The position numbers were made by a program, and so were the translations under genes. Below are positions 1-7,191 of a stretch of DNA of 22,873 nt, piece after piece. The notes beneath the pieces are model-generated. The model was not told where the DNA came from and ran no database searches. It saw only the letters and a list, made by a program, of their open reading frames with translations. Numbering within the stretch: the stretch's first letter is position 1; every line of letters begins with the position of its first letter. The stretch comes from UBA5109 sp965662565 (GTDB lineage Bacteria > Pseudomonadota > Gammaproteobacteria > Pseudomonadales > Pseudohongiellaceae): the NCBI GenBank assembly GCA_965662565.1, contig CBFIHS010000031.1, positions 1 through 22,873 on the forward strand, read 5' to 3'.

Positions 1-129
1 GATAGAGAACTTTATTTAACCGCACTTTTGTTTTTGGTTTATGTTGTTATTGTAATTTTTGGTTATATCAGTTGGCGTCAAAGCTTAAGGGCTGAAAAAT
101 TCACTCAACATTCCAAATCAAGTAGCTAG
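1..129 (+). CDS. pnuC: C-terminal end of a membrane protein, probably PnuC-type nicotinamide riboside transporter (partial)
   Basis: The first frame is open from the window edge to a TAG stop and gives 42 residues, so only the C-terminus is present. It shows a hydrophobic helix (about residues 6-26, Leu/Val/Ile rich) ending in Gly-Tyr-Ile-Ser-Trp-Arg, followed by a short polar tail rich in Arg, Lys and Ser. The pattern of Tyr-Leu-Thr-Ala, a helix, then Gly-Tyr and Trp-Arg resembles the last transmembrane segment of PnuC, which imports nicotinamide riboside across the inner membrane for NAD synthesis. That identification rests on recollection of a short segment and is tentative; another small polytopic protein is possible. 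The positively charged tail after the helix suggests a cytoplasmic C-terminus. Confidence 0.45.
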   Translation, partial: DRELYLTALLFLVYVVIVIFGYISWRQSLRAEKFTQHSKSSS

Positions 130-241
130 CTTTCCTTCAAACCTTACTCTGAAAAGTCATATTTAGTTCATAATTAGCCGTAGACCCTAACCATATTTAG
201 CGTTATTCTGCCTCACTTGTTTAATTTTTCGGGAGAGAAGA

Positions 242-1303
242 ATGTTATCGTTAAAGAGTTTAGGGGCGACGATGCTTACTGTAACCACGGTTGTTACAGG
301 CAGTTTATTCAGCCTTTCAGCCAGCGCTGAAGGGGAAGCTGGTATTATTTCACTTCGAGGTCAGGGAGATTTCTTTGTTGGTGGAGAAACTTATGATCAA
401 CCAGGAAATCCAGCTGCAGGACCTTTTGGAGCTCCCGGTTTAGCTGTCAAAAATCAAATGTATGTTGGCTATCAGCTAGTTGCTGAGCCAAAACATCCTT
501 ATCCATTGATATTGGTTCATGGTGGTGGAGGTCAGTCTTCAGACTGGTTTAGTACACCAGACGGTCGTGATGGTTGGAGAGATTATTTTCTAGCTGCAGG
601 TTTTGATGTTTATTGGGTAGACCGCCCGGGTTATGGACGCTCTCCTACTAACGCTGCTTATGGCGAGTTGGGTACTAATGCAACAACTGGGCTTATCAGC
701 TTTCTAGCAAGGTCGGATCATTGGCCTGGCGATTTAAGTAACCCTGAAGATGAAAGTCTTCTTAACTGGGTAAACAGTTCTCCTCCTGGACCTTATGGTG
801 GTAATGAAATTGCCGCTGCTGACTTATCTTTGCTGCTTGATCGTATAGGACCTGCAATTGTTATTACACATTCAGCTGGTGGACCCACAGGATGGTGGGC
901 AATGGATCAAAATCCAGAAAATGTTGCTGGTTTAATTGCTATCGAAGCGGCAGGAAGTAATATCTTTGGTGACGATGTTCGTTCTGGTTTAACTTTCAGC
1001 TCTCCAGTTTCAGAGAATCTGGTAAGCGATGCTGATGGTTGTATGATGCAGCCTCAAGGTTCAGTAAGTACTTTGCCGAACTTATCGCAGTCCCCAATAG
1101 CGCTGGTTGGTGCTCCACTCGGACTGACTGAGATTCTTGGTTTGGGTTGTGCCACTAAAGCACTGCAACAAGCTGGAGTAGACGCTGAGTTTGTTTACTT
1201 TCCGGATCTTGGTTTTGAAGGAAATGGTCATTTCATGATGGCTGACACGAATAATGGTGAACTCGCGCAAGTGATAATTGATATTGCTACGGATATGGAA
1301 TAA
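242..1303 (+). CDS. Secreted alpha/beta-hydrolase (esterase-like)
   Basis: This is a 353-residue protein with an N-terminal Sec-type signal peptide (basic start, hydrophobic stretch about 10-25, Ala-Ser-Ala-Glu cleavage region near 26-30), so it is probably periplasmic or secreted. The alpha/beta-hydrolase fold is indicated by His-Gly-Gly-Gly-Gly at 93-97 (oxyanion-hole loop), Asp-Arg-Pro-Gly-Tyr-Gly-Arg-Ser at 127-134, and the nucleophile elbow Thr-His-Ser-Ala-Gly-Gly with Ser211. The catalytic His is probably His330 (Gly-Asn-Gly-His) and the acid may be Glu235. The elbow has Thr where the usual Gly-x-Ser-x-Gly has Gly. Cys267 and Cys303 could form a disulfide. GGAG at 232-235 lies 6 bases before the ATG and supports this start. 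The substrate is unknown: carboxylesterase or related hydrolase activity is inferred from the fold only. Confidence 0.85.
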   Translation: MLSLKSLGATMLTVTTVVTGSLFSLSASAEGEAGIISLRGQGDFFVGGETYDQPGNPAAGPFGAPGLAVKNQMYVGYQLVAEPKHPYPLILVHGGGGQSSDWFSTPDGRDGWRDYFLAAGFDVYWVDRPGYGRSPTNAAYGELGTNATTGLISFLARSDHWPGDLSNPEDESLLNWVNSSPPGPYGGNEIAAADLSLLLDRIGPAIVITHSAGGPTGWWAMDQNPENVAGLIAIEAAGSNIFGDDVRSGLTFSSPVSENLVSDADGCMMQPQGSVSTLPNLSQSPIALVGAPLGLTEILGLGCATKALQQAGVDAEFVYFPDLGFEGNGHFMMADTNNGELAQVIIDIATDME

Positions 1304-1340
1304 GCCGTAAAGTCGATTTATCAATTTTGATTGATCAAAT

Positions 1341-1382
1341 AATTCTCTGCGGAAAGTGCATTTACACTATTCGCAGAGAATT
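1341..1382. terminator. Bidirectional hairpin terminator between hydrolase and bfr
   Basis: A perfect 11-base stem (1341-1351 with 1372-1382) encloses a 20-base loop. The loop has a further inner stem (AGTG/CACT) separated by a near-paired G-T, A-T step, so it reads as one long hairpin. T-rich sequence follows on the plus strand (TTTTATT) and AT-rich sequence on the minus strand. The two flanking genes converge on it, so it can terminate both. Confidence 0.75.
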
Positions 1383-1407
1383 TTATTAGCTGAGAATTTT
1401 TTAGCTT

Positions 1408-1884
1408 TTACTCTTCATTGCTCATTTTCTCTGCAAGATAATTCTGAATACCAAGTTTCTCTATAAGACCAAGTTGAGTTTCGAGCCAATCAACATGCTC
1501 TTCTTCAGCGTCCAGAATCTCTTGAAATAGATCTCGAGAAACGTAGTCTTTTACTGTTTCACAGTGTGCAATTGCTTCTTTCAAATCTGGAATGGCTCGG
1601 AGTTCAAGAGCTAAATCGCAGTTGAACATTTCTTCAGTGTCTTCACCAATGTGAAGCTTGCCTAAGTCCTGTAAATTCGGAAGACCTTCTAAAAAAAGAA
1701 TTCTTTCGATCAGCTGGTCAGCATGTTTCATTTCATCAATTGATTCATGATGAGTGTAGTCGGCCAATTCATTTAGCCCCCAGTCTTTTAACATTTTGGC
1801 ATGTAGGAAGTATTGGTTAATTGCGACCAATTCATTACCTAATACCGTATTAAGATGGGCTATTACTTGTGTATCACCTTGCAT
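1408..1884 (-). CDS. bfr: Bacterioferritin
   Basis: Bacterioferritin is a haem-containing 24-mer that oxidises Fe(II) and stores iron in the cytoplasm. I place the start at the ATG at 1884, giving 158 residues like the E. coli protein. GGAG lies 7 bases upstream of this ATG, and family homology begins exactly at Met-Gln-Gly-Asp; the open frame runs 27 codons further upstream but without family similarity. All expected ligands are present: ferroxidase residues Glu18, Glu51, His54, Glu94, Glu127 and His130, and the haem ligand Met52. It therefore looks like a catalytically complete Bfr and not a ferroxidase-less paralogue. The bfd gene for its electron-donating ferredoxin lies immediately upstream on the same strand, a classical pairing. 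The 192-base gap to bfd suggests a separate promoter. Confidence 0.97.
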   Translation of the reverse strand: MQGDTQVIAHLNTVLGNELVAINQYFLHAKMLKDWGLNELADYTHHESIDEMKHADQLIERILFLEGLPNLQDLGKLHIGEDTEEMFNCDLALELRAIPDLKEAIAHCETVKDYVSRDLFQEILDAEEEHVDWLETQLGLIEKLGIQNYLAEKMSNEE

Positions 1885-1992
1885 TATTTTCTCCGGAGAC
1901 TTCATTTTTAAGAAATATTTATGGCTGCTATTTTGTCTAAGCAAACGACAAATGTCTACAGGCAAGCCATTAATTTATAAGGATTTTTTTTG

Positions 1993-2008
1993 AATAAGAA
2001 TGCTTATT
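1993..2008. repeat. Perfect inverted repeat upstream of bfr (AATAAG-N4-CTTATT)
   Basis: A 6-base perfect dyad with a 4-base spacer sits about 110 bases upstream of the bfr start, in the bfr-bfd gap. It could be a regulator site for bfr. It scores poorly against the 19-base Fur consensus, so I do not call it a Fur box. Confidence 0.35.
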
Positions 2009-2076
2009 GTTACGTTTAGCAACAAGCTTAAGAGGGGGGCTAAATGATATGTTTTTGCTAAATGGATATGGCAGGG

Positions 2077-2262
2077 TTAAGCGGGATGGAAAGAGGCTTT
2101 TTTAACGCTTGTTTCAACAATCATCTTTGCTTGCTTCATGCATTTTCCGCATTGAGTTGAGACACCCAAACTGCGTCTAACTTCAGCAAAAGTGCTGGCT
2201 CCGCCATTGATAGAATCTTTAATTTGTCTGTCAGTGACTGCTTTGCAGAGGCATACGTACAT
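2077..2262 (-). CDS. bfd: Bacterioferritin-associated ferredoxin
   Basis: A 61-residue protein of the BFD-like [2Fe-2S] family. The four cluster cysteines are visible as Cys4, Cys6, Cys38 and Cys41, the unusual CxC...CxxC spacing that defines the family. Bfd docks on bacterioferritin and passes electrons through the haem to reduce stored Fe(III), releasing iron under starvation. Neighbouring bfr on the same strand fits that role. The ATG start has little Shine-Dalgarno sequence in front of it, but family length and the Met-Tyr-Val-Cys-Leu-Cys N-terminus support it. The upstream region contains a near-consensus sigma70 promoter overlapped by a strong Fur box, so the gene is probably derepressed in low iron. 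Confidence 0.95.
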   Translation of the reverse strand: MYVCLCKAVTDRQIKDSINGGASTFAEVRRSLGVSTQCGKCMKQAKMIVETSVKKASFHPA

Positions 2263-2318
2263 AATTAAATAAGCTGTATTGTTTACTAATGGAATAACTC
2301 GGCACTCAATTGATGAGA

Positions 2319-2347
2319 ATACTAAAGTTAATGAGAATCATTGTCAA
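2319..2347 (-). promoter_or_regulatory. Sigma70-type promoter of bfd
   Basis: On the minus strand TTGACA (2342-2347, perfect -35) is followed by a 17-base spacer and TAGTAT (2319-2324, 4 of 6 to the -10 consensus). Transcription would begin near 2312, about 50 bases before the bfd ATG. The spacer is almost entirely covered by the Fur box. Confidence 0.65.
2327..2345. promoter_or_regulatory. Fur box controlling bfd
   Basis: The 19 bases here match the classical Fur consensus (GATAATGATAATCATTATC) at 16 positions by hand alignment. The mismatches are at positions 2, 9 and 17. The site lies between the -35 and -10 boxes of the bfd promoter, the expected position for repression by Fe-Fur. Confidence 0.75.
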
Positions 2348-2366
2348 ATAGAATTTTGCAAAAGAG

Positions 2367-4022
2367 CTATTTTTTTTCGTATTTTTGGGCGACGTCGCGG
2401 ACACGAAGCGCGAGTTTTTTTGCTGTACCAAAATCGGTTTTCCCAGAACCTAAGGTGGGGATCTCATCAACTAAAAAATAAGCACTTGGTAAGGACAGGC
2501 TTTGAAGTCCATGACCTAAGAGCTTATTCCTTAACTCTTTTGGATCAAGGCTGCGATTGGCTAAGACTATTATGGTTTCGCCTTTCTTTTTGTCCGGCAT
2601 ATTAACGGCAACGAGTTCTAATTCAATATCATCTATGACTTTGTGGATCGCCGCTTCTACCTTCCCTAAGCCGACCATTTCACCGCCAATTTTAGCGAAA
2701 CGGGAATAGCGATCTTGAATGAAGAGGAAGCCATCTGAATCTAAATAACCTTTGTCGCCACTGACATACCATGTTTTCCCGTTGATTTTTGGAAGGACTT
2801 TGGCTGACTTCTCCGGGTCGTTTAAATAACCCAACATTACTTGCTCACCGCTGATGAGGATCATGCCTGACTCTCCAGTAGGCAAAGGACTTTGGCTTTC
2901 AGGGTCAACAATCAGTATTTCTGTATGTGGGATTGGCAGACCAACCGAACCAATTTTTGTGTAGATGAGAGTTTGGCCATTTTCATCGACTTCATCAGGT
3001 CTGTTCACGCAGGCTACAGGGGATAGCTCAGTCGCACCATAACCCTCTAAGATAGAATGATTGAATTTTTTAAGAAACTCTTCGCGCACTTCCTCTTGAA
3101 GTTTTTCTGCACCCGCCACAACGAGCCGCAGGGAAGCAAGTGTCTCAGCTTTAATACGTGTGTTTTTAATATAAAGCCGGAAAAATGTAGAGGTGCCAAG
3201 CATTATTGTTGCTTGATGCTTAGCAATGGCATTTGCTGTGGCTACGGCATCGGTTGGGTCCGGATGACAGACAACCTTAATACCCTCAATTAAGGGCATA
3301 AACACTGTAGCGGTAAGTCCAAAAGCATGGAAAAGTGGCAGGTTTGCCAGTATAACGTCTTGCTCTTGAACTTTAAGTATTTCAATAAGTTGGTCGACAT
3401 TAGTTAGGATATTCCGATGACTTAAGACAACTCCTTTGGGGGCATTTTCACTGCCACTGGAGAATAAAATCACAGCCGGGGATTCAGGATCAGTCTTGGT
3501 AAGGTAGCGTTTCTTTAAACTCTCTGCAGAAGAAAGTTTGCAACGCATTAAGGTAGAAAATTTCTGTAAAAAAGAAGTCTGTTTGCCCAGTTTTTCAAGC
3601 ACAACAATATTAGCGCAGGCATCTAGCCAACTCGTATCTATGCCGCGAGCTTCTAATTTTTGTAAAAAACGCGAAGAAGTATAAATCGTTTTTACGTCTG
3701 CCTGTTGAATCGAAGATTTGATTGAATCCGTTGAGGCTGTGTAATTGAGGTTCAGTAAAGTTTTGCCGAGTAGCATGACAGCCATATTGCAAAGCATTGT
3801 GTGAGCACTGGTAGGCAATAGTGTGGCTATATTTTGTTCAGGACTGATTTTTTGAATATGGCTTGCAAGAATGATGCTGCCAGTTAGAGCTCGTATATTG
3901 GTAAGTTCAGTACCAAGCGTATCAATGATGAGATTCTCATCAGAAAAACCAGAAGATTTAGCGGCGTCTATCCAACGTTCGCCAATAGTTTTTATTTTTT
4001 TATTTACCGAGCCTTGAGTCAA
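2367..4022 (-). CDS. Aas-like acyl-ACP / acyl-CoA synthetase (AMP-binding, ANL superfamily)
   Basis: An adenylate-forming enzyme that probably activates fatty acids to acyl-AMP and transfers them to ACP or CoA. Visible motifs, numbered from the TTG at 4022 (551 residues), are the P-loop Phe-Ser-Ser-Gly-Ser-Glu-x-x-Pro-Lys-Gly at about 187-197, Gly-Tyr-Gly-Ala-Thr-Glu at about 327-332, Ser-Gly-Asp at about 421-423, the hinge Arg-Phe-Ala-Lys-Ile-Gly-Gly-Glu at about 441-448 and the catalytic Lys528 in Gly-Ser-Gly-Lys-Thr-Asp. The hinge and C-terminal motifs resemble the synthetase half of Aas (lysophospholipid acylation). The PlsC acyltransferase part is absent. Start choice: a TTG at 4022 overlaps the rnt stop codon and has AGGGGG six bases upstream; another TTG at 4064 with weaker GGA would add 14 residues. 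No ATG exists near the N-terminus. It is probably translationally coupled to rnt. Confidence 0.85.
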   Translation of the reverse strand: MTQGSVNKKIKTIGERWIDAAKSSGFSDENLIIDTLGTELTNIRALTGSIILASHIQKISPEQNIATLLPTSAHTMLCNMAVMLLGKTLLNLNYTASTDSIKSSIQQADVKTIYTSSRFLQKLEARGIDTSWLDACANIVVLEKLGKQTSFLQKFSTLMRCKLSSAESLKKRYLTKTDPESPAVILFSSGSENAPKGVVLSHRNILTNVDQLIEILKVQEQDVILANLPLFHAFGLTATVFMPLIEGIKVVCHPDPTDAVATANAIAKHQATIMLGTSTFFRLYIKNTRIKAETLASLRLVVAGAEKLQEEVREEFLKKFNHSILEGYGATELSPVACVNRPDEVDENGQTLIYTKIGSVGLPIPHTEILIVDPESQSPLPTGESGMILISGEQVMLGYLNDPEKSAKVLPKINGKTWYVSGDKGYLDSDGFLFIQDRYSRFAKIGGEMVGLGKVEAAIHKVIDDIELELVAVNMPDKKKGETIIVLANRSLDPKELRNKLLGHGLQSLSLPSAYFLVDEIPTLGSGKTDFGTAKKLALRVRDVAQKYEKK

Positions 4023-4654
4023 GGCCAACCCCCTAATGTCTTCCAGCGATTGATGATAAGGCAAAATAGTTCCGCTGTCTTTTCTGCATCATATCTTGCT
4101 GAATGTGCTTCTTCAGAACTAAAGTCCAGGCCTGCAGCTTCACAAGCTCTGGACAATACTGTTTGGCCGTAGCTAAGAGCGGATAATGCTACGGTATCGA
4201 GACTTGAAAAAGGGTGGAAGGGGTTGCGATTAAGTTTGTGGCGTTCGGCTGCAGCTCGGATGAAGCCATGATCAAAATGCGCATTATGAGCCACCAGAAT
4301 TGCACGCGTACAAGCTTCGGCTTTCATTTTTTTTCGAATATGCTTAAACATATCCGCAAAGACATCTTCCTCAGGGTGGGCAATACGCAGAGGATGATGC
4401 GGGTTGATACCAGTGAACTTGAGTGACGCTTCATCGAGATTGGCGCCCTCGAAGGGTTTTACATGATAAGAATGGGTTTCTTCGGGCACGAGTTCTTCAT
4501 TTTCATTCATGCCGATGATCACAGCTGCCACTTCTAGTATCGCGTCAGTGTCTGAATTAAAACCTGCCGTTTCGAGATCTAAGACGACAGGCAGGTAGCC
4601 CCGAAAGCGCTTAGACAAAGGTGTGGATTTTTTAGCTTGGTTTTTTTCAGTCAC
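4019..4654 (-). CDS. rnt: Ribonuclease T
   Basis: A 211-residue DEDDh 3'-5' exonuclease that trims the 3' ends of tRNA and other stable RNAs and acts on single-stranded DNA ends. The full catalytic set is present: Asp26 and Glu28 (Leu-Asp-Leu-Glu-Thr-Ala), Asp128 (His-Asn-Ala-His-Phe-Asp), His184 and Asp189 (His-Ser-Ala-Arg-Tyr-Asp). Length and motif spacing match the family. The start is a GTG that overlaps the end of pyrC by 8 bases, and the stop codon overlaps the start of the acyl synthetase. The three genes are therefore likely one transcript with coupled translation. The pyrC-rnt adjacency is, from memory, also found in Pseudomonas. Confidence 0.95.
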   Translation of the reverse strand: MTEKNQAKKSTPLSKRFRGYLPVVLDLETAGFNSDTDAILEVAAVIIGMNENEELVPEETHSYHVKPFEGANLDEASLKFTGINPHHPLRIAHPEEDVFADMFKHIRKKMKAEACTRAILVAHNAHFDHGFIRAAAERHKLNRNPFHPFSSLDTVALSALSYGQTVLSRACEAAGLDFSSEEAHSARYDAEKTAELFCLIINRWKTLGGWP

Positions 4655-5684
4655 TTAACACGGTCCACTTTATCTCTTCATTATTTCTAAGTGGCGTGAC
4701 TTGCTGCGTACCTAAGCTATAAGAATTGGGCACTGACCAAGCTTTTTTCTCTAAGCTAATTGTGTCGGAATTCCTGGGTAAGCCATAAAAATCCGGGCCA
4801 TTGAAAGATGCAAAAGCTTCAAATTTATCAAGCACACCCATATTCTCAAATACTTCGGCATAAAGCTCCAAGGCAGCGTGTGCACTGAAGCAGCCCGCAC
4901 AGCCGCAAGCATTCTCTTTGGTGTGTGTTGCATGTGGTGCAGAATCTGTCCCCAAGAAAAACTTTTTGTTGCCGCTTGAGACAATATCAAGCAATGCTTG
5001 TTGGTGCTCATTGCGTTTTAAAATTGGCAAACAGTAGTAGTGGGGGCGAATACCTCCAACGAGCATATGATTCCTGTTGTAGAGCAAATGTTGCGGTGTA
5101 ATAGTGGCTCCAATCTTAGCCGAGGATGTGCTAACAAAATCGACTGCTTCTTTAGTTGTAATGTGTTCAAGAACCATCTTAAGTTGATCGAAGCGCTTGA
5201 CTACTTTGGTTAATATTTTATCGATAAATATTTTTTCTCTATCAAAAATATCGATTGAGGCAGCCGTTTCTTCGCCATGTAAAAGTAGGGGAAGGCCAAC
5301 TTCACTCATGGTTTCCAAAGCATCGTAAATATTTTCGATATTAGTCACGCCAGAATCGGAGTTAGTCGTTGCTCCTGCAGGATATAATTTACATCCGAAA
5401 ATTTGGCCAGACTCTTTGGCGCGAACTATTTCCTCAGCTTGGGTGTTATCAGTCAGGTAGAGAGTCATCAGAGGTTGAAAGGTGGATTGAGCTGGAAGTG
5501 CTTCCAAAATGCGCTGGCGATAGGCCAAAGCGGAATCCGTAGTGGTGACAGCAGGGACTAAGTTAGGCATAACAATTGCCCGACCAAAATAACGCGCTGT
5601 GTGTTGGACAGTATCTGCTAGAACATCGCCATCTCTTAAATGTACATGCCAGTCATCAGGGCGAGTGATTGTTAGTTTCTGCAT
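4647..5684 (-). CDS. pyrC: Dihydroorotase
   Basis: Catalyses the reversible cyclisation of carbamoyl aspartate to dihydroorotate in pyrimidine synthesis. Numbered from the ATG at 5684 (345 residues), the binuclear zinc site is complete: His13 and His15 (Trp-His-Val-His), Lys99 (carboxylated bridging lysine, Gly-Cys-Lys-Leu-Tyr-Pro), His136, His174 and catalytic Asp247 (Gly-Thr-Asp-Ser-Ala-Pro-His). The Cys-Gly-Cys-Ala-Gly-Cys segment downstream is typical of the gammaproteobacterial PyrC class. A GTG at 5702 would add six residues but has no ribosome-binding site; the ATG starts directly at the conserved N-terminus. The gene is divergent from argG and leads the pyrC-rnt-acyl synthetase overlap chain. 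Confidence 0.96.
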   Translation of the reverse strand: MQKLTITRPDDWHVHLRDGDVLADTVQHTARYFGRAIVMPNLVPAVTTTDSALAYRQRILEALPAQSTFQPLMTLYLTDNTQAEEIVRAKESGQIFGCKLYPAGATTNSDSGVTNIENIYDALETMSEVGLPLLLHGEETAASIDIFDREKIFIDKILTKVVKRFDQLKMVLEHITTKEAVDFVSTSSAKIGATITPQHLLYNRNHMLVGGIRPHYYCLPILKRNEHQQALLDIVSSGNKKFFLGTDSAPHATHTKENACGCAGCFSAHAALELYAEVFENMGVLDKFEAFASFNGPDFYGLPRNSDTISLEKKAWSVPNSYSLGTQQVTPLRNNEEIKWTVLSD

Positions 5685-5716
5685 AATTCTTTTATCGGTC
5701 ACTTAAAAACGCAGCC

Positions 5717-5725
5717 AGTATATCA
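5717..5725 (-). promoter_or_regulatory. Candidate extended -10 promoter of pyrC
   Basis: On the minus strand the sequence reads TGATATACT: a -10 box TATACT (5 of 6) with the TGn extension. I find no convincing -35, which is acceptable for extended -10 promoters. It would give a leader of about 25 bases. Confidence 0.4.
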
Positions 5726-5798
5726 GTTTAGAAGCATTCCAGTAGTATTCACTAGTCTGGTAAGTGTTGAATGATTTCATTTTGGGGTTACAGAGCTG

Positions 5799-5804
5799 TA
5801 CAAT
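5799..5804 (+). promoter_or_regulatory. Candidate -10 box of argG
   Basis: TACAAT (5 of 6 to TATAAT) lies 36 bases before the argG ATG. The -35 region about 17 bases upstream is poor (TTCATT), suggesting an activator or a weak promoter. A TGAA-N4-TTCA dyad overlaps that -35 region at 5768-5779. Confidence 0.35.
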
Positions 5805-5840
5805 AGCTGCCTTTCAAAACAAGCGTTGCAGGAGTTTTCG

Positions 5841-7055
5841 ATGGCGGACATTAACAAAGTGGTACTGGCCTATTCAGGTGGTCTTGATACCTCGGTAATT
5901 GTGAAGTGGTTACAAGATACTTATCAGTTCGAAGTTGTGACCTATACTGCTGATCTTGGTCAGGGCAAAGAGGTTGAGCCAGCCCGAGCTAAAGCCGAAG
6001 CGCTTGGTGTAAAAGAAATTTTCATTGAAGATATCCGTGAAGAGTTTGTACGCGATTATGTTTTTCCTATGTTTCGTGCCAACACTATATATGAGGGTGA
6101 ATATTTACTAGGCACTTCCATTGCGCGTCCATTGATTGCCAAACGCTTGATAGAAGTTGCGGCTGAAACTGGTGCTGATGCTATCTCTCATGGTGCCACT
6201 GGTAAAGGTAATGATCAAGTACGTTTTGAAATGGGCGCTTATGCTTTAGCACCTGGTATTCAAATTATCGCCCCCTGGAGAGAGTGGGATCTGAACTCTC
6301 GTGAGAAGCTTATGGCTTATTGTGCAGAGCATAATATTGCAGTGGATCATGATAAAGGTAAGAAGTCTCCTTATTCGATGGATGCCAATTTACTGCATAT
6401 CTCTTATGAAGGCGGAATATTGGAAGATCCTGCTTCAGAACCTGAAGAAGATATGTGGTTGTGGTCGGTTTCACCAGAAAATGCTCCTGATGAAGCGACT
6501 TATGTTGAATTGGAATTCTTGAAAGGTGATGTTGTCGCTCTTGATGGAGAAAAAATGTCACCTGCGACTGTGTTGGAAACTTTGAATAAGCTTGGTGGTG
6601 AAAATGGCATCGGTCGGGTTGATATTGTTGAGAATCGCTATGTTGGAATGAAGGCTCGCGGTTGTTATGAGACTCCTGGTGGTACTATTTTGTTGAAAGC
6701 GCATCGTGCAATAGAATCGATTACTCTTGATCGAGAGGCTGGGCATTTGAAAGACGAATTAATGCCGCGTTATGCCTCCTTGATATATAACGGCTATTGG
6801 TGGTCTCCTGAGAGAGAAGCTCTGCAGGCATTAATTGATCACACGCAAACATTTGTTAACGGTAAGGTGCGAGTGAAGCTTTATAAAGGTAATGTGGTTG
6901 TGGTTGGACGTGAGTCAGAAGATTCTTTGTTTGATGAGGATATCGCCACCTTCGAAGACGATGCTGGGGCTTATGACCAGGCAGATGCTGCAGGTTTTAT
7001 TAAACTTAACGCCTTGCGTTTACGAACAGCCGCTTCTAGAAGAAAATCAAAATAG
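5841..7055 (+). CDS. argG: Argininosuccinate synthase
   Basis: Joins citrulline and aspartate with ATP to form argininosuccinate, the penultimate step of arginine synthesis, in the cytoplasm. The start is the ATG at 5841: GGAG lies 6 bases upstream and the conserved N-terminus begins there, although the frame is open slightly further. The 404-residue length is normal. The ATP-pyrophosphatase loop Ala-Tyr-Ser-Gly-Gly-Leu-Asp-Thr-Ser is near residues 10-18. The Ser-His-Gly-Ala-Thr-Gly-Lys-Gly-Asn-Asp-Gln segment that binds ATP and substrate lies near 115-125. The gene stands alone, ending at a strong hairpin terminator, and is divergent from pyrC. The two enzymes draw on the shared carbamoyl phosphate pathways, which may explain the pairing. 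Confidence 0.98.
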   Translation: MADINKVVLAYSGGLDTSVIVKWLQDTYQFEVVTYTADLGQGKEVEPARAKAEALGVKEIFIEDIREEFVRDYVFPMFRANTIYEGEYLLGTSIARPLIAKRLIEVAAETGADAISHGATGKGNDQVRFEMGAYALAPGIQIIAPWREWDLNSREKLMAYCAEHNIAVDHDKGKKSPYSMDANLLHISYEGGILEDPASEPEEDMWLWSVSPENAPDEATYVELEFLKGDVVALDGEKMSPATVLETLNKLGGENGIGRVDIVENRYVGMKARGCYETPGGTILLKAHRAIESITLDREAGHLKDELMPRYASLIYNGYWWSPEREALQALIDHTQTFVNGKVRVKLYKGNVVVVGRESEDSLFDEDIATFEDDAGAYDQADAAGFIKLNALRLRTAASRRKSK

Positions 7056-7097
7056 TACTTAAGAGCCGTTTAATACTTTATATAGCTTTCCATATCT

Positions 7098-7135
7098 AAA
7101 GCCGCAGCCTCTAAGAAACTGCGGCTTTTCTTTTG
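7098..7135 (+). terminator. Rho-independent terminator of argG
   Basis: A perfect 10-base GC-rich stem (7098-7107 with 7119-7128) encloses an 11-base loop and is followed by TTTTCTTTTG. This is a textbook intrinsic terminator 42 bases after the argG stop. Confidence 0.9.
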
Positions 7136-7191
7136 CCTATTTAACAGCCACAATATTGTTTCCCTCCGAAGCATAACAAAAGAGGAAAAAC

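Noticed and set aside
1884..1965. 27-residue N-terminal extension of bacterioferritin
   Set aside because: The ATG at 1884 has GGAG at good spacing and matches the family start; the upstream codons look non-coding.
1993..2008. Fur box for bfr
   Set aside because: Hand alignment to the 19-base consensus gives only about 7 matches in the best register; kept as an unassigned inverted repeat.
2279..2605. 108-codon rightward open frame over the bfd promoter and the end of the acyl synthetase
   Set aside because: It lies antisense to the synthetase gene over most of its length, covers the bfd promoter, and its composition (Arg, Phe and Trp rich) resembles no protein family; treated as a shadow frame.
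5768..5779. Possible ArgR operator (TGAA-N4-TTCA) upstream of argG
   Set aside because: The two halves are two bases too close for the TGAAT-N4-ATTCA Arg box and only one copy is visible, whereas ArgR sites usually come in pairs.
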